Origin: Saccharopolyspora endophytica
GTDB lineage: Bacteria; Actinomycetota; Actinomycetes; Mycobacteriales; Pseudonocardiaceae
Direction of reading: 5' to 3'
DNA length: 64,000 nt
Assembly (NCBI RefSeq): GCF_018070075.1
Contig: NZ_JAGPXE010000013.1
Location: forward strand, 124,001 to 188,000
In this document: positions 35,066 through 43,521 of the stretch, piece by piece
Position numbering within the stretch: the stretch's first letter is position 1
Layout of the letters: each line of letters begins with the position of its first letter
Translations under genes and position numbers: made by a program
Notes under the pieces: model-generated
Seen by the model: only the letters and a program-made list of their open reading frames with translations
The model's database searches: none
What the model was told of the DNA's origin: nothing

Positions 35066-35305
35066 ATGGAGCAGGATCGGGACCTGTCCGGAGCAACAGC
35101 GGTCTACCGGTCGACCGGTTACCCGGGCGCCGGGTGGTATGTGATGCCCGACGGCGACGTGGTGCTCCAGCGGCCATCGGGCGAGGTCGATAAGACGATC
35201 ATGAGCCCGGAATCCCTGGAGTCTGCGGCTTCCAGATCGTCGGTCTGGTACCTGGAGACGCCGGCCGAAGGCGAGAACTCGGAACCACCAGCGGAGCAGG
35301 GCTAG
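35066..35305 (+). CDS. Small hypothetical protein
   Basis: The protein has 79 residues, is acidic and has no membrane segment. The central GWYVMPDGDVVLQRPSGEV looks like a short beta-hairpin domain. AGGAG lies seven bases before the ATG. It is followed at eight bases by the kinase gene, suggesting one transcription unit. Function is unknown. Confidence 0.55.
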   Translation: MEQDRDLSGATAVYRSTGYPGAGWYVMPDGDVVLQRPSGEVDKTIMSPESLESAASRSSVWYLETPAEGENSEPPAEQG

Positions 35306-35312
35306 GACCACC

Positions 35313-35820
35313 ATGCGCACGATCATGATCTGCGGGTGCGGGGGCAGCGGGAAATCCGAGCTGGCCAGCCAGCTCGGCCAACGGCTGAACCTGCCGGTCA
35401 TCCTCCTGGACATGGAGTACTACGACGAGCACTGGAACGCTCTCGATCCTGAGCTGTTCGCCCAGCGCCAGCGCGAGCTCGTCGCCGCCGACGAGTGGAT
35501 CATCGACGGCAACTACGCCACCACGATGCCGATCCGGCTTGGCAAAGCCCAGACAGTGATCGTCCTCGACATCCCACCCACTGGTCTGCCTGTGGGGGAT
35601 CGTGCAACGCCGCTTCCAGCACCGTGGCGACGACGACCATTCCCGTCACCGGCGCGGCCGCATCAACTGGGGGTTCGTCAAATACGTCCTCAGCTACCGG
35701 CGCAAGATGCGCCCCCGAGTCGAGCGTTTGATCGCCGAGCACGCTGTCGGCACCGTGATCCGGCTGCGCGACCGCGGCGAGGCCCGCCGCTTCGTCGACT
35801 CGATACCAAGCCGCTCGTGA
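35313..35820 (+). pseudogene. Frameshifted P-loop kinase (DNA topology modulation/FlaR-like)
   Basis: The first ~90 codons encode a P-loop NTPase: IMICGCGGSGKSELASQLGQ (Walker A GCGGSGKS), LPVILLDMEYYDEHW, EWIIDGNYATTMPIRL and VIVLDIPP. The expected continuation (CLWGIVQRRFQHRGDDDH, INWGFVKYVLSYRRKMRPRV) lies in the next frame from about 35584. Removing one G at 35583/35584 restores one ~168-residue protein of the adenylate-kinase-like topology-modulation family. As it stands the product is scrambled after residue ~90. A real inactivating +1 insertion or a sequence error are both possible. Confidence 0.7.
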
Positions 35821-35830
35821 CCAGGCGTTC

Positions 35831-36208
35831 TCACCCGTCGCGAGGAGACGGCGGTCGAGATGCCCAGGGGTCGTGTTCGTCAGGGTCGCGCGGGCTGAGG
35901 ATGCTCGCCGGGACCAGTTCGGTCAGCTCCAAGGCCTGCGAGCCGTTTCGAGCAGCGACGGCGAACTCGACCAACCCCCAGAAATCACCGCCGGTGTTGA
36001 GCAGATGCCAGCTGCGCAACAGCCCCGGCACGCACGCCCCTGCGTTGATGCCGTAGGCGCGCAGCCACAACGGGACATCGCGCATCGTCCCGGGGCGGGG
36101 CAGAAACAGGCGATCGCAACGCACCCACACCGGCATCGGCTCGGGCAGCGTCCGGTGCGCCCGGACGCGATAGTCGGGCGAAGCCTGATTGGACGATGGA
36201 TCGAACAT
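35831..36208 (-). CDS. Hypothetical protein
   Basis: The protein has 125 residues and is not recognised. It contains RCDRLFLPRPGTMRDVPLWL and LLRSWHLLNTGGDFWGLVEF, is rich in Pro and Arg, and has no clear membrane helix. There is no ribosome-binding site, but TATAAG lies about six bases upstream of the ATG on the coding strand, which would give a leaderless transcript. The ATG is inside a GAACATATGTTC palindrome. Confidence 0.5.
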   Translation of the reverse strand: MFDPSSNQASPDYRVRAHRTLPEPMPVWVRCDRLFLPRPGTMRDVPLWLRAYGINAGACVPGLLRSWHLLNTGGDFWGLVEFAVAARNGSQALELTELVPASILSPRDPDEHDPWASRPPSPRDG

Positions 36209-36221
36209 ATGTTCTTATAAT
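36203..36221. promoter_or_regulatory. Palindrome and -10 element at a leaderless start
   Basis: GAACATATGTTC (36203-36214) is a perfect 12-bp palindrome covering the start codon of the leftward gene. It abuts TATAAT on the plus strand (36216-36221) and TATAAG on the minus strand, which are unusually AT-rich promoter-like hexamers here. Confidence 0.4.
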
Positions 36222-36327
36222 GACTGACCGGGCGTCGTGGGGGAAGCACGGCACCCGGTCGAGCGCAGGCCACCCCGGTGATGCACCCGAAATCCGGGGC
36301 GGGCCTGCGCACACGCCTTCCGGCGAA

Positions 36328-36639
36328 TCAGCCAACGGCGTCCAGCAGCGCCTTACGCTGACGTTCGCCGAGCCCGCCGAGCTTCCGGTTCTCGGCGATC
36401 TGAGCCTGCTCGAGCAGCTGGGTCACCTTCGCGGGGCCGTACCCGGGCAACGCCTTCAACAGCTGCGTCACCTTCGTCTTCTTCACGATCTCGTCGGTGT
36501 CGGCGCGCTTGAGAACGCTCTCCACGGTGGTGGCTCCCGTCTTGACCCCCTCCAGCAGCTCTGACCGTGCACGTCGCGCCGCGGCGGCCTTCTCCAGGGC
36601 TTGCTTGCGCTGTTCCTCGGACAAAGTGGGCAGTGCCAT
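36328..36639 (-). CDS. mihF: Actinobacterial integration host factor (mIHF) paralogue
   Basis: The protein has 103 residues and matches the mycobacterial/streptomycete IHF family: ALPTLSEEQRKQALEKAAAA, RRARSELLEGVKTG, then the helix-turn-helix-like LLKALPGYGPAKVTQLLEQA and KLGGLGERQRKALLDAVG at the C-terminus. mIHF binds and bends DNA, condenses the nucleoid and was first found as a cofactor for phage L5 integration. The ATG at 36639 has GGAAGGA at good spacing; the ATG at 36645 is too close to it. Lying between integrases and transfer genes, it is probably an element-borne second copy serving integration or excision. Confidence 0.88.
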   Translation of the reverse strand: MALPTLSEEQRKQALEKAAAARRARSELLEGVKTGATTVESVLKRADTDEIVKKTKVTQLLKALPGYGPAKVTQLLEQAQIAENRKLGGLGERQRKALLDAVG

Positions 36640-36869
36640 CGACATTCCTTCCGTTCGACGATTCGGCGGACATCATGACCTGGGACGACGACAACTCAGC
36701 CCGCACGTAGGCCTCGGCGTGTCGAAGAGCGGTCTCGCTACTGGCGCGGGGGTGTGGTGAGCGGCTTTGGCCGTGGAGTGCGACGCGCTGTCAGGGATTC
36801 GGGTGAGAATCGGGTTCGGGTACTGGAATCACCGTGGTCCCTGTGACCGTCCGGCGAGAGGAACCGCCC

Positions 36870-38144
36870 ATGCCCATGCACCCACGAGCCCGCCGCAGGA
36901 GCAGTGGCGCGACGAGCGCGACCGGGATGCCAGGGTCGGGACAGGTGCGGCTGGCCGACCGGGACGTCGAGGTCGCCGACCTGAAACAGCGCCCCGACCG
37001 CTACACCGGGTTGTTCGGGCGTGCCCGCAGCGAAGTCGGCCACGCGGTGTGCCTGTGCAGGAGCGACGAGGTGGTGCGGTTGGTGATCCGCTGCCGGTCT
37101 GGGCGGTATCACCTGGCCAACTGGCCCGCCGGTGGCCACCAGCACGCACCCGGCTGTTCCTGGTACCGCAGCCCGGCCTCGACGTCAGGTCGAAGCACCT
37201 ACGAACCGGCGATCAACGTCACCGAGGACGGCACCTCGATCCGGTTGTCCGCCCAGCTGACCCTCCACGGTGTCTCCACCGATCCATCCACCACGCATGT
37301 CCCGGTCGCGGCGAAACCTGGTTCCTCGGAGCCATCCACTACGACCCAGCGGCGCGCGATGGGGTTGTTGGCCTTCTTGCACTACCTCTGGGAATCGTCG
37401 CAGCTCAACGTGTGGCACCCCCGCACCGGACGTCGGGATTGGCGTGCGTGCCGGGCGCGACTGGTCGAGCAGGCTCGTGACTGCCGCGTCAACCGCAGAG
37501 AGCTGGCGGAGGCACTGTGGATCGTGCCGCCGTTCCAGAGTGAGGACGCCGAGCGCATCAACGCCGACTGGGACCGTTTCCTCGAGAGCTTGACCCCCGG
37601 CCGTTCCCGGCGCCGCGGGTTGGTGCTCGGGCAGATCCGCCAGATCGCCCCCACGAAATACGGCTTGCGGATCGGATTGGCGCACCAGCGGGCCCCGCTG
37701 TACGCCTCCCAGGAACTCATGGACCGGTGCACCCGCTCCTATCCGGTCGCGCTCGCCGCGCACGCGAGGGAAACCGGACATCAGGTAGTACTTCTCTTGA
37801 TCGAGCGCAGCCCCCGGGGCTACCCGGTGATCAAGGACCTGGCAGCGATGCTGACCACCACCTCGTACGTGCCGGCCGACTCCAGCCACGAAGCGGAGAT
37901 GGCCGACGCGCTGACCGCCGCCGGGCGCGCGTTCGTCAAGCCCATGCATTACGACGGGGGAGGGGTGCACCCGGATTTCGTGCTCGTCGACGAGAGCCCG
38001 GAGACCTATGTGGAGGTCTGGGGCGTGCGCGGCCGGGAGGACTATGAGGCCCGGAAGCGTGCCAAACAGGAGTTTTACCGGGAGTCCGGCAAGAGGCTGT
38101 TGGAGTGGGACGTGCGTGACCCGCTGCCTGACCTCGGGCGCTGA
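36870..38144 (+). CDS. DUF1173 family protein
   Basis: The protein has 424 residues. It shows the DUF1173 layout: an N-terminal Cys/His-containing part (HAVCLCRSDEVVRLVIRC, HQHAPGCSWY), a central helical part (MGLLAFLHYLWESSQLNVW) and a C-terminal nuclease-like alpha/beta domain (GRAFVKPMHYDGGGVHPDFVLV, TYVEVWGVRGREDYEARKRA). The D-F-V-L-x-D...Y-V-E-V-W-G pattern resembles PD-(D/E)XK nucleases; this is an inference. The family is frequent on conjugative plasmids. GAGAGGA precedes the ATG at 36870. Confidence 0.75.
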   Translation: MPMHPRARRRSSGATSATGMPGSGQVRLADRDVEVADLKQRPDRYTGLFGRARSEVGHAVCLCRSDEVVRLVIRCRSGRYHLANWPAGGHQHAPGCSWYRSPASTSGRSTYEPAINVTEDGTSIRLSAQLTLHGVSTDPSTTHVPVAAKPGSSEPSTTTQRRAMGLLAFLHYLWESSQLNVWHPRTGRRDWRACRARLVEQARDCRVNRRELAEALWIVPPFQSEDAERINADWDRFLESLTPGRSRRRGLVLGQIRQIAPTKYGLRIGLAHQRAPLYASQELMDRCTRSYPVALAAHARETGHQVVLLLIERSPRGYPVIKDLAAMLTTTSYVPADSSHEAEMADALTAAGRAFVKPMHYDGGGVHPDFVLVDESPETYVEVWGVRGREDYEARKRAKQEFYRESGKRLLEWDVRDPLPDLGR

Positions 38145-38194
38145 CCCCGGCGAGCTTGCCGCTGGGCCGGTTCCGGCATCGCCCTATGCCCTGG

Positions 38195-39367
38195 TTAGCT
38201 AGTGGAGCTGGTCGTCCCGGACACCGGTCGCGCATCGGTGCTGTCCAGGCGGCCGAACGCGCGGGACAGGGCCAGCAGCTGCTGGGTATCGGCGTCCATG
38301 CCTGCGGCCTCCGGCGCCGCGAGCACTGAGGCCACCGACACTTCCTCACCGGCGGCGGCGGCGGCGGCGGCGGCGCGCGCGAGCGCGTCGCGCACGAGCT
38401 CGGCCTGTTGCTCGGGAGTCTTGCTCGAGTCAACAGGTTCGGCGACGAACGGGCTCAGACACACCAGCCCGTCCCGGCATTCGATGACGCGCCGGTAGTA
38501 CCGCAGCCGCATCTGGCGGAGCTGGAGCGCTTCGCGCAGCGGAGAGACCTGCGGGAACAGTGCGATGTTGTCGAACTGCGCGCACAGCGCTGCCCACAGC
38601 GGACGCAGCTGGCGGTAGTGGCGGCGCACCTCGATCCACATCCGGGCTTTGACCAGGCCCGTACGGACTCCGGGATAGCCGATTCCCAGGAAGAACGCCA
38701 CGATCCCGATGGCCAAGATCGGTGTTGTCCACGTTGCGGTGCCGGGGATCGGGTCTTTGCCGGAGACCAGCCGTCCTGCGGTGGACAGGACTCGGGGCGT
38801 GTGGGTTCCGAGGCAGTTCACGGCCAGGCCGGCGGCCGCCACACGCAGGCTCAGGCGGGCGCGCGACCGGGTGTGGTCGGCCGTGGTCCAGGCGAGGTAC
38901 GCGCCACGTGCGGTCGCGTAGCTCATGTAGAGGTTGCCGATCAGGTAGAAGGCCAGCACCGCCGGTGCCTCGCCGGCATGCTCGTAGCTCGCGCCCTGGT
39001 GGGCCTCGTCTGCCGCCGCGAAAGCCGCCACCAGGCCACCGCTGGCGACCAGGGCGAACACGACTTCAAGCCAGCCGCGCGAGCCGACCGCTGAGGGGGC
39101 GACGCTGGCCTGCAACAGCACCAGCAGCAGCGCGAAGAAGAAGGTGAGGATGACGTTCTGGATCAGCTTCGGTGACTGGCTCGGGAAGAACTCGGCCACC
39201 GCCGGAATGCTGACGGCCAGCTGGGCGGAGAGCGCGATGAATACCAGGACGGTGCACATGGTCACGACCCGGAGCCCCTTGTCGTGTGGTGCCCGGATCA
39301 GCTGGGAGAGTTTCCAGATCGCCGCGACCGTCGCCGCGGCCCACATCAACAGGTTGGGTAGCGCCAT
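38195..39367 (-). CDS. MAB_1171c-like membrane protein (DUF6545)
   Basis: The protein has 390 residues. About seven membrane helices fill the first ~230 residues (LLMWAAATVAAIWKLSQLI at the start). A cytoplasmic helical part follows: VRRHYRQLRPLWAAL, LRLRYYRRVIECRDGLVCLS and an Ala-rich run (about residues 325-350). This fits the MAB_1171c family of putative transporters with a C-terminal DUF6545, often encoded with an ImmA/IrrE gene. Its ATG overlaps the TGA of the upstream metallopeptidase gene. It is the last gene of the leftward regulatory operon. Confidence 0.78.
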   Translation of the reverse strand: MALPNLLMWAAATVAAIWKLSQLIRAPHDKGLRVVTMCTVLVFIALSAQLAVSIPAVAEFFPSQSPKLIQNVILTFFFALLLVLLQASVAPSAVGSRGWLEVVFALVASGGLVAAFAAADEAHQGASYEHAGEAPAVLAFYLIGNLYMSYATARGAYLAWTTADHTRSRARLSLRVAAAGLAVNCLGTHTPRVLSTAGRLVSGKDPIPGTATWTTPILAIGIVAFFLGIGYPGVRTGLVKARMWIEVRRHYRQLRPLWAALCAQFDNIALFPQVSPLREALQLRQMRLRYYRRVIECRDGLVCLSPFVAEPVDSSKTPEQQAELVRDALARAAAAAAAAGEEVSVASVLAAPEAAGMDADTQQLLALSRAFGRLDSTDARPVSGTTSSTS

Positions 39368-39909
39368 CACAGCCATCCCTGGTGGTCGTCGAAGGCCCCC
39401 CGCAGTCGGCGGGCGGCATCGGTTTTCCGATCGGGAGAGAACTGCAAGCGATCCAGCAGGGTCGCCCACTCCTTGATGACCGTGGCCACCATCTCGGCCT
39501 CGCGCTCGAACGCCGGCCCATAGCCGTCTCGGCGCAGCGCGCGCAGCACGATTTCCGGGGGAATGTCCGGAAAAATCTGCTGCCAGATGTCGTCGTCGTT
39601 CTCATCGCTGCCGTGGCCGCTGATGATGTGGCCGATTTCGTGCAGGATGATGTGTTCTTGGTGCGCGACGGTGGTGTCGCGCTGGTACAAGATGTAGTCG
39701 GCGTCCGCTGTGCCGATCCAGAGCCCGAACACGCCCGGCGCGGGCAGCGGGTAGGCGCGGAGCTTGATCGGGCGGCCGCGGCGTTGTCCCAAGCGGTCGC
39801 ACAGCTCGCGCACATCCAGCGGTGCGTCGAGCTCAAGTTCCCGCAGGAGGCTCTTCACGCCTCGGCGTAGTTGCAGGTCGTTGCGCCAGCCTCGGGAGTC
39901 GTTCTTCAT
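39367..39909 (-). CDS. ImmA/IrrE family metallo-endopeptidase
   Basis: The protein has 180 residues. The zinc motif is HEIGHIISGH near residue 100, preceded by YILYQRDTTVAHQEHIIL and followed by REAEMVATVI, which supplies the third ligand glutamate. In ICEBs1, ImmA cleaves the XRE repressor ImmR after a signal and releases excision and transfer genes; here an XRE gene lies two genes upstream in the same operon. ATG 39909 overlaps the stop of the hydrolase gene, and its own stop overlaps the membrane protein gene. Confidence 0.88.
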   Translation of the reverse strand: MKNDSRGWRNDLQLRRGVKSLLRELELDAPLDVRELCDRLGQRRGRPIKLRAYPLPAPGVFGLWIGTADADYILYQRDTTVAHQEHIILHEIGHIISGHGSDENDDDIWQQIFPDIPPEIVLRALRRDGYGPAFEREAEMVATVIKEWATLLDRLQFSPDRKTDAARRLRGAFDDHQGWL

Positions 39910-40724
39910 CCGATCGACTCCGTGAACAGGCGGCGAAGCACGTCCGCTGTCGCCCACGGGTGGCTGACCAGTCCGTTGTGGCCTCCCGGCGTCTCGACGA
40001 GCTTGCAGTCGAGCTCGGCGGCGAGCTGCTGGGCGCAGCGGTATTCCCACTGGCCGCGGGATTCCTCGCCGCCGGTCACGATCACCGGCGGCCGCGCTGG
40101 TCCCGTGAGCTGGTCGAGATCGAGCGCGGCGGTGCGCACGGCGGGAAAGTCGTAGGTGAAAAAGCGCCGCAAGTTCGCCTCGACGTTCCCGACCGGCGGG
40201 GCCGGGCCGGCTCCCGGTTCCTGTGTTCCTTCGCGGCTGCCGCCGAGCGCGACGAAGCGGCGGATCGCGGCGCCGACGTCGTCGCGCGCGAGCTCGGCGA
40301 CTTCATCGAGCCCGGCTTCCTGGTCGGGATCGCGCACCAGCGAGGCCATCGGCGGTTCGTGGGCGACCAGGAGCGCCACCTGATCGGGATGGCGGGCGGT
40401 GAGGTGCAGCCCGATCACGGCGCCGATGCTGGGGCCAACCACGCGAGCAGGTTCGGAGGTCAGCGCGGCCAGCAACGCTGCCGCGTCGTCGGCATGGGTG
40501 GCCATCGTCAGCGGCTGCGGGTCGCGGGTGACCGTGCTGCGGGACAAGCCGCGCCGGTCGTAGCTGATGACCTGGTGTTGCTGCGCCAGCTCCGTCGCCA
40601 GCTGCTGGGTCGCACCGGTCTCACTGAGTCCACCTTGGATGAGCAAGACCGGGGGGCCTTCTCCACACGTTTCGTAGTAGAGCTCGGCCCCCTCGGTCGT
40701 CACCGTCCCCTGATCTACGTGCAC
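39906..40724 (-). CDS. Alpha/beta hydrolase
   Basis: The protein has 272 residues. The oxyanion region PPVLLIQGGLSETG, the nucleophile elbow GPSIGA (Ser), the acid region VIVTGGEESRGQW and the C-terminal TPGGHNGLVSHP (His) give a complete alpha/beta-hydrolase set. The substrate is unknown; esterase, lactonase or haloperoxidase-type activity are all possible. The start is uncertain: GTG 40724 follows GGGGGTGGG, but GTG 40718 or 40703 also fit. Its place between a repressor gene and an ImmA-type protease gene is unusual and hints at signal-molecule processing. Confidence 0.78.
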   Translation of the reverse strand: MHVDQGTVTTEGAELYYETCGEGPPVLLIQGGLSETGATQQLATELAQQHQVISYDRRGLSRSTVTRDPQPLTMATHADDAAALLAALTSEPARVVGPSIGAVIGLHLTARHPDQVALLVAHEPPMASLVRDPDQEAGLDEVAELARDDVGAAIRRFVALGGSREGTQEPGAGPAPPVGNVEANLRRFFTYDFPAVRTAALDLDQLTGPARPPVIVTGGEESRGQWEYRCAQQLAAELDCKLVETPGGHNGLVSHPWATADVLRRLFTESIG

Positions 40725-40846
40725 ATCCCACCCCCGGCAGGTCTGGTCCACCTTCACGTTTACGTTCTGTCGCTCTTTTGCGCACCTCGCCTCGCGGGCG
40801 CGAAAGCCTTTATGCAGAGCAGAACCAGCTGGTGGTGATGTGCACT

Positions 40847-41245
40847 TCACTCGGACGGGTTGTCGTCCCGTCCCGCCTGGAAGTCGATGAACTCCATCAC
40901 GCTGCGCAGCTTGTCCGGTGAGAGCTCGCTGGCGCGGGTGGCCAGCTGCCGGACGTTCTGCTCACCGAGGCGAGCCAGGAGCTCGTACTGGCGGTTGAGT
41001 TCGCGCCCTCGCTCGGTGTTGGAGAAGTATTCGATCGGCACCTGGAAAAACTCTGCGAGCGCCACGACCACGTCGTGGCTCGGCCTGTTCTTGCCGTTGA
41101 TCAGGTCATAGAGGTACGCGCGGGACACCCCGACGGCCTCAGCGACCTCCGGCTTCTTGTAATTCGAGCCGTCTTCGCGTTTCACACTCTCAAACAGCCG
41201 GCTGAGCTTGACCGCGAAGTCCTCGCCTCGCTCTGCCTCGGCCAC
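40847..41245 (-). CDS. XRE family helix-turn-helix repressor
   Basis: The protein has about 132 residues. The helix-turn-helix is KKPEVAEAVGVSRAYLYDLI with NGKNRPSHDVVVALAEFFQV, a typical XRE/cI-type DNA-binding domain near residues 25-75. It is followed by YFSNTERGRELNRQYELLAR and a helical tail that may mediate dimerisation or ImmA recognition. It probably represses its own operon and the divergent transfer operon through the repeats at 41299-41369. The start is uncertain (GTG 41245; 41254 and 41266 are in frame). Confidence 0.8.
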   Translation of the reverse strand: MAEAERGEDFAVKLSRLFESVKREDGSNYKKPEVAEAVGVSRAYLYDLINGKNRPSHDVVVALAEFFQVPIEYFSNTERGRELNRQYELLARLGEQNVRQLATRASELSPDKLRSVMEFIDFQAGRDDNPSE

Positions 41246-41929
41246 TGTGTCCACCTTCTCACCCACATGGTGTCTTGTATCGCGGACTTCAAAGTCAACT
41301 GTCCGGAAAAGTTGACAGCTAATCCGGGTCACCTTACGTTCGAAGTACCTTGTCCAGAATACCTGACAGGATCCGCCGGAGCATCGGCCACTCAGGGGAG
41401 AGTTGATCGCCCCGGACGGAGAGTGACGGGACACGAGCCCGTCGCGTGAAGGACGGCTGTGGGGGCCGCCCTTCGCCAATAGGGGAGTGCGCCGGCCGCG
41501 GGCCGGCCGAACAGCGTGGGAGCCGATCCAGCTCTTTCGCGGGAGGTACCGCATGAATAACCACTCGGGCATCTGCGCCTGACGTAGCGCTCCTGGCGGC
41601 GCTGGAACCGCCCTCTTCAACGAGCGCTACCCACACAAGTCCCATACGGGCAGACCGCGGTGGAAGCGGTTTTGGTGATTCCGCCACACCGTGACGCATC
41701 CCTTTTCCGGCGCACCCGCCGGAGTGATCACTGTCGTGATTTTTGCAGCTCAGAAGCCCTTTGGGTGCTGAGTGAGGGACAACGCGTCCTCGAATCGCCC
41801 GGCCTGCCCTGCCGCTGATCGCGCGCCACATCGCGCCTCGGACCGGTGCACGCACCCCGAGGCCGTGGACCAACGCGCCTTCATCACCGCCCGGCCCTGC
41901 GCACAACGGCCGGGAAAGGAGACGAAATC
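41246..41929. other. Divergent control region of the element
   Basis: The 684-bp gap separates the leftward repressor operon from the rightward transfer operon. It holds two operator-like repeats near the repressor gene and, at 41919-41927, the AAAGGAGA ribosome-binding site of the first transfer gene. No gene is convincing on either strand. It is also a plausible place for an origin of transfer, but I see no diagnostic nick motif. Confidence 0.45.
41299..41369. promoter_or_regulatory. Twin operator repeats before the XRE gene
   Basis: TGTCCGGAAAAGTTGACAG (41300-41318) and TGTCCAGAATACCTGACAG (41351-41369) agree at 15 of 19 bases in direct orientation, 51 bp apart, about five helical turns. 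Each is an imperfect dyad with TGTC and GACA arms (CTGTC-N10-GACAG in the first). The first also overlaps a GTCAACT/AGTTGAC dyad (41294-41316). Confidence 0.55.
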
Positions 41930-43222
41930 ATGGTTGCTTCAGGGCAGAACTCGCTGGGGCACAACGGTTTCCGCAACGCGACGACCGCCTCACTCGCCCG
42001 CACCGAGCAGGGCGAGCCTTCGGAACCACCGGCGGCGGGCACCACACCGCCGTCGCTGCCGGAGCCGGAGCGCACGGCCACCGCCACCCAGTGGCCGTGC
42101 GCTCCCTCCCCGGCCGATACCGAGCAAACGCAGCCCCACGGCCTCGCTGACCAGCCCAGTCCGGCACCCGCCGAACCCGGCAGTCTCGAGGACCGCGACC
42201 GCCGCCTCGCCCGAGCCGCGAGCCAGGCGTGGCCGGAGCTGCCCACGGCAGACATCGTCGGCGCGGTCGAGGCCGGGCAGTGGGCTGCGGCCGCCGAGAC
42301 GACGTCCTCCAGCAACGACGCTGGCGACCAGACGGGCCTGCGCACGGCCGCACAGACCGGTCAGGCGGCGGCCGCTGTGCAGCGGCAGGGACTGCCGCCG
42401 ATCAGCGACACCCACGCGGACTGGGCCGGATTCGGCGAGGTCATCCCGGTGCTGGCCGCCTCACCCGGCGCCGGAGCGTCCCTGGTCGCCACCGTGCTCG
42501 CCGACGCGTTGCAGCTCGCCGAGCAGCGCGTGCTCCTGGTCGATACCGCCGATCCCGCGCGCTCCGGCCTGGCCGCCGCGGCCCGCTCGGAAGGCCCGGC
42601 CCTGGACGGCCCGCATCCCTCGGTGCGCATCCGGTTCTCCTGGCGCGCCCAAGCGCTGCTGGCACGGGTGGAGACCGAGCTCCCGGTGATCACCCCGGGC
42701 ATGGTGCCGCCCCCGCGCTTCTTCAAACCGAAGCACCAGTCGGTGCAGGCCACCGTGGTCGACCTCGGTCACGACGCCTGGCGCGTGGCCGCGCATCCAC
42801 TGGCCGGGGCCGGGGCCTGGCTGCGCGCCGGGACTCCGACGCCGAAACCGGTGCTGGTCTGCCGGGCCACCCGCCCCTCACTGCTGCACGCCGAACAGGT
42901 CCTGGCTCGCCTGGATGCCTGGAACCGCTCCGGTGCCACGACCTCGCCGACCCAGCTGGTGGTCGTCGGCGCGAAGCGCTGGCCCACCGGCGTGCGCGGC
43001 AGTGCCGGACTCCGCGTGTCCGGCCTGCTCGACGACGCGGTCTTCCTACCGCACGACCCGGACATCGCCACCACCGGGATCCGCGCCGAGGTCACCCCGA
43101 CGCGGCTGCGCGCCGCCATCACCCCATTGCTGCGCCGCTGGGACCTGCTGCCCCAGACGGCGTCGTCGGCCGGGCGGCTGCCCGGCCTGTCCCGCCGCTC
43201 GAAGGGAGCCACATCATGGTGA
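41930..43222 (+). CDS. ParA/MinD-like P-loop protein of the transfer operon
   Basis: The protein has 430 residues. The first ~150 are low-complexity (Pro, Ala, Thr, Glu). A ParA-like domain follows: VIPVLAASPGAGASLVATVL where Walker A should be, VLLVDTADPARSGLAAAA, VQATVVDLGHDAWRVAA and PKPVLVCRATRPSLLHAEQV. The P-loop reads SPGAGAS, so the usual lysine before Ser/Thr is missing and ATP hydrolysis is doubtful. AAAGGAGA lies eight bases before the ATG. It is the first gene of the rightward operon and overlaps the next by seven bases. Confidence 0.7.
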   Translation: MVASGQNSLGHNGFRNATTASLARTEQGEPSEPPAAGTTPPSLPEPERTATATQWPCAPSPADTEQTQPHGLADQPSPAPAEPGSLEDRDRRLARAASQAWPELPTADIVGAVEAGQWAAAAETTSSSNDAGDQTGLRTAAQTGQAAAAVQRQGLPPISDTHADWAGFGEVIPVLAASPGAGASLVATVLADALQLAEQRVLLVDTADPARSGLAAAARSEGPALDGPHPSVRIRFSWRAQALLARVETELPVITPGMVPPPRFFKPKHQSVQATVVDLGHDAWRVAAHPLAGAGAWLRAGTPTPKPVLVCRATRPSLLHAEQVLARLDAWNRSGATTSPTQLVVVGAKRWPTGVRGSAGLRVSGLLDDAVFLPHDPDIATTGIRAEVTPTRLRAAITPLLRRWDLLPQTASSAGRLPGLSRRSKGATSW

Positions 43223-43518
43223 TCCAGCAGCTCGCAGACACGGCCCTGCCCGTCCTGGCCCAGATCCCCAACCCAGGACCAGTGGCCCCGCCCGGCTCCG
43301 AAAAGGTCATCGAGGCCGTCGGCAACGTCAAGTGGGGCGCCGGCGTGGCGTTGATGGTCGGCTTCTTCATCGGCCTGCTGGTGTGGGCCGGTGGCCGGTG
43401 GGTCGACCACCACCGCGCGGGCAAGATCGGCGTGATCATGATGCTGTGCGCCCTCGGCGGCGGCATTTTGTACGGGGTCGGCTATCAGCTGATCAGCCAC
43501 TTCGCGGCGGGGGCCTGA
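43216..43518 (+). CDS. Small two-helix membrane protein (VirB2-like)
   Basis: The protein has 100 residues. After a ~35-residue N-terminal part come two helices (WGAGVALMVGFFIGLLVWAG and IGVIMMLCALGGGILYGVGY) joined by a short basic loop. Size, topology and position fit a VirB2/pilin-like or entry-channel subunit; sequence alone does not prove this. GAAGGGAG precedes the ATG, which lies inside the end of the ParA-like gene. Confidence 0.65.
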   Translation: MVIQQLADTALPVLAQIPNPGPVAPPGSEKVIEAVGNVKWGAGVALMVGFFIGLLVWAGGRWVDHHRAGKIGVIMMLCALGGGILYGVGYQLISHFAAGA

Positions 43519-43521
43519 GTC

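Noticed and set aside
34634-35413. Possible transposase remnant on the minus strand
   Set aside because: A short stretch looked vaguely transposase-like, but no DDE or other motif could be found.
41334-41906. Leftward frame of 190 codons in the element control region
   Set aside because: No ribosome-binding site, no protein-like pattern, and it would cover one of the operator repeats.
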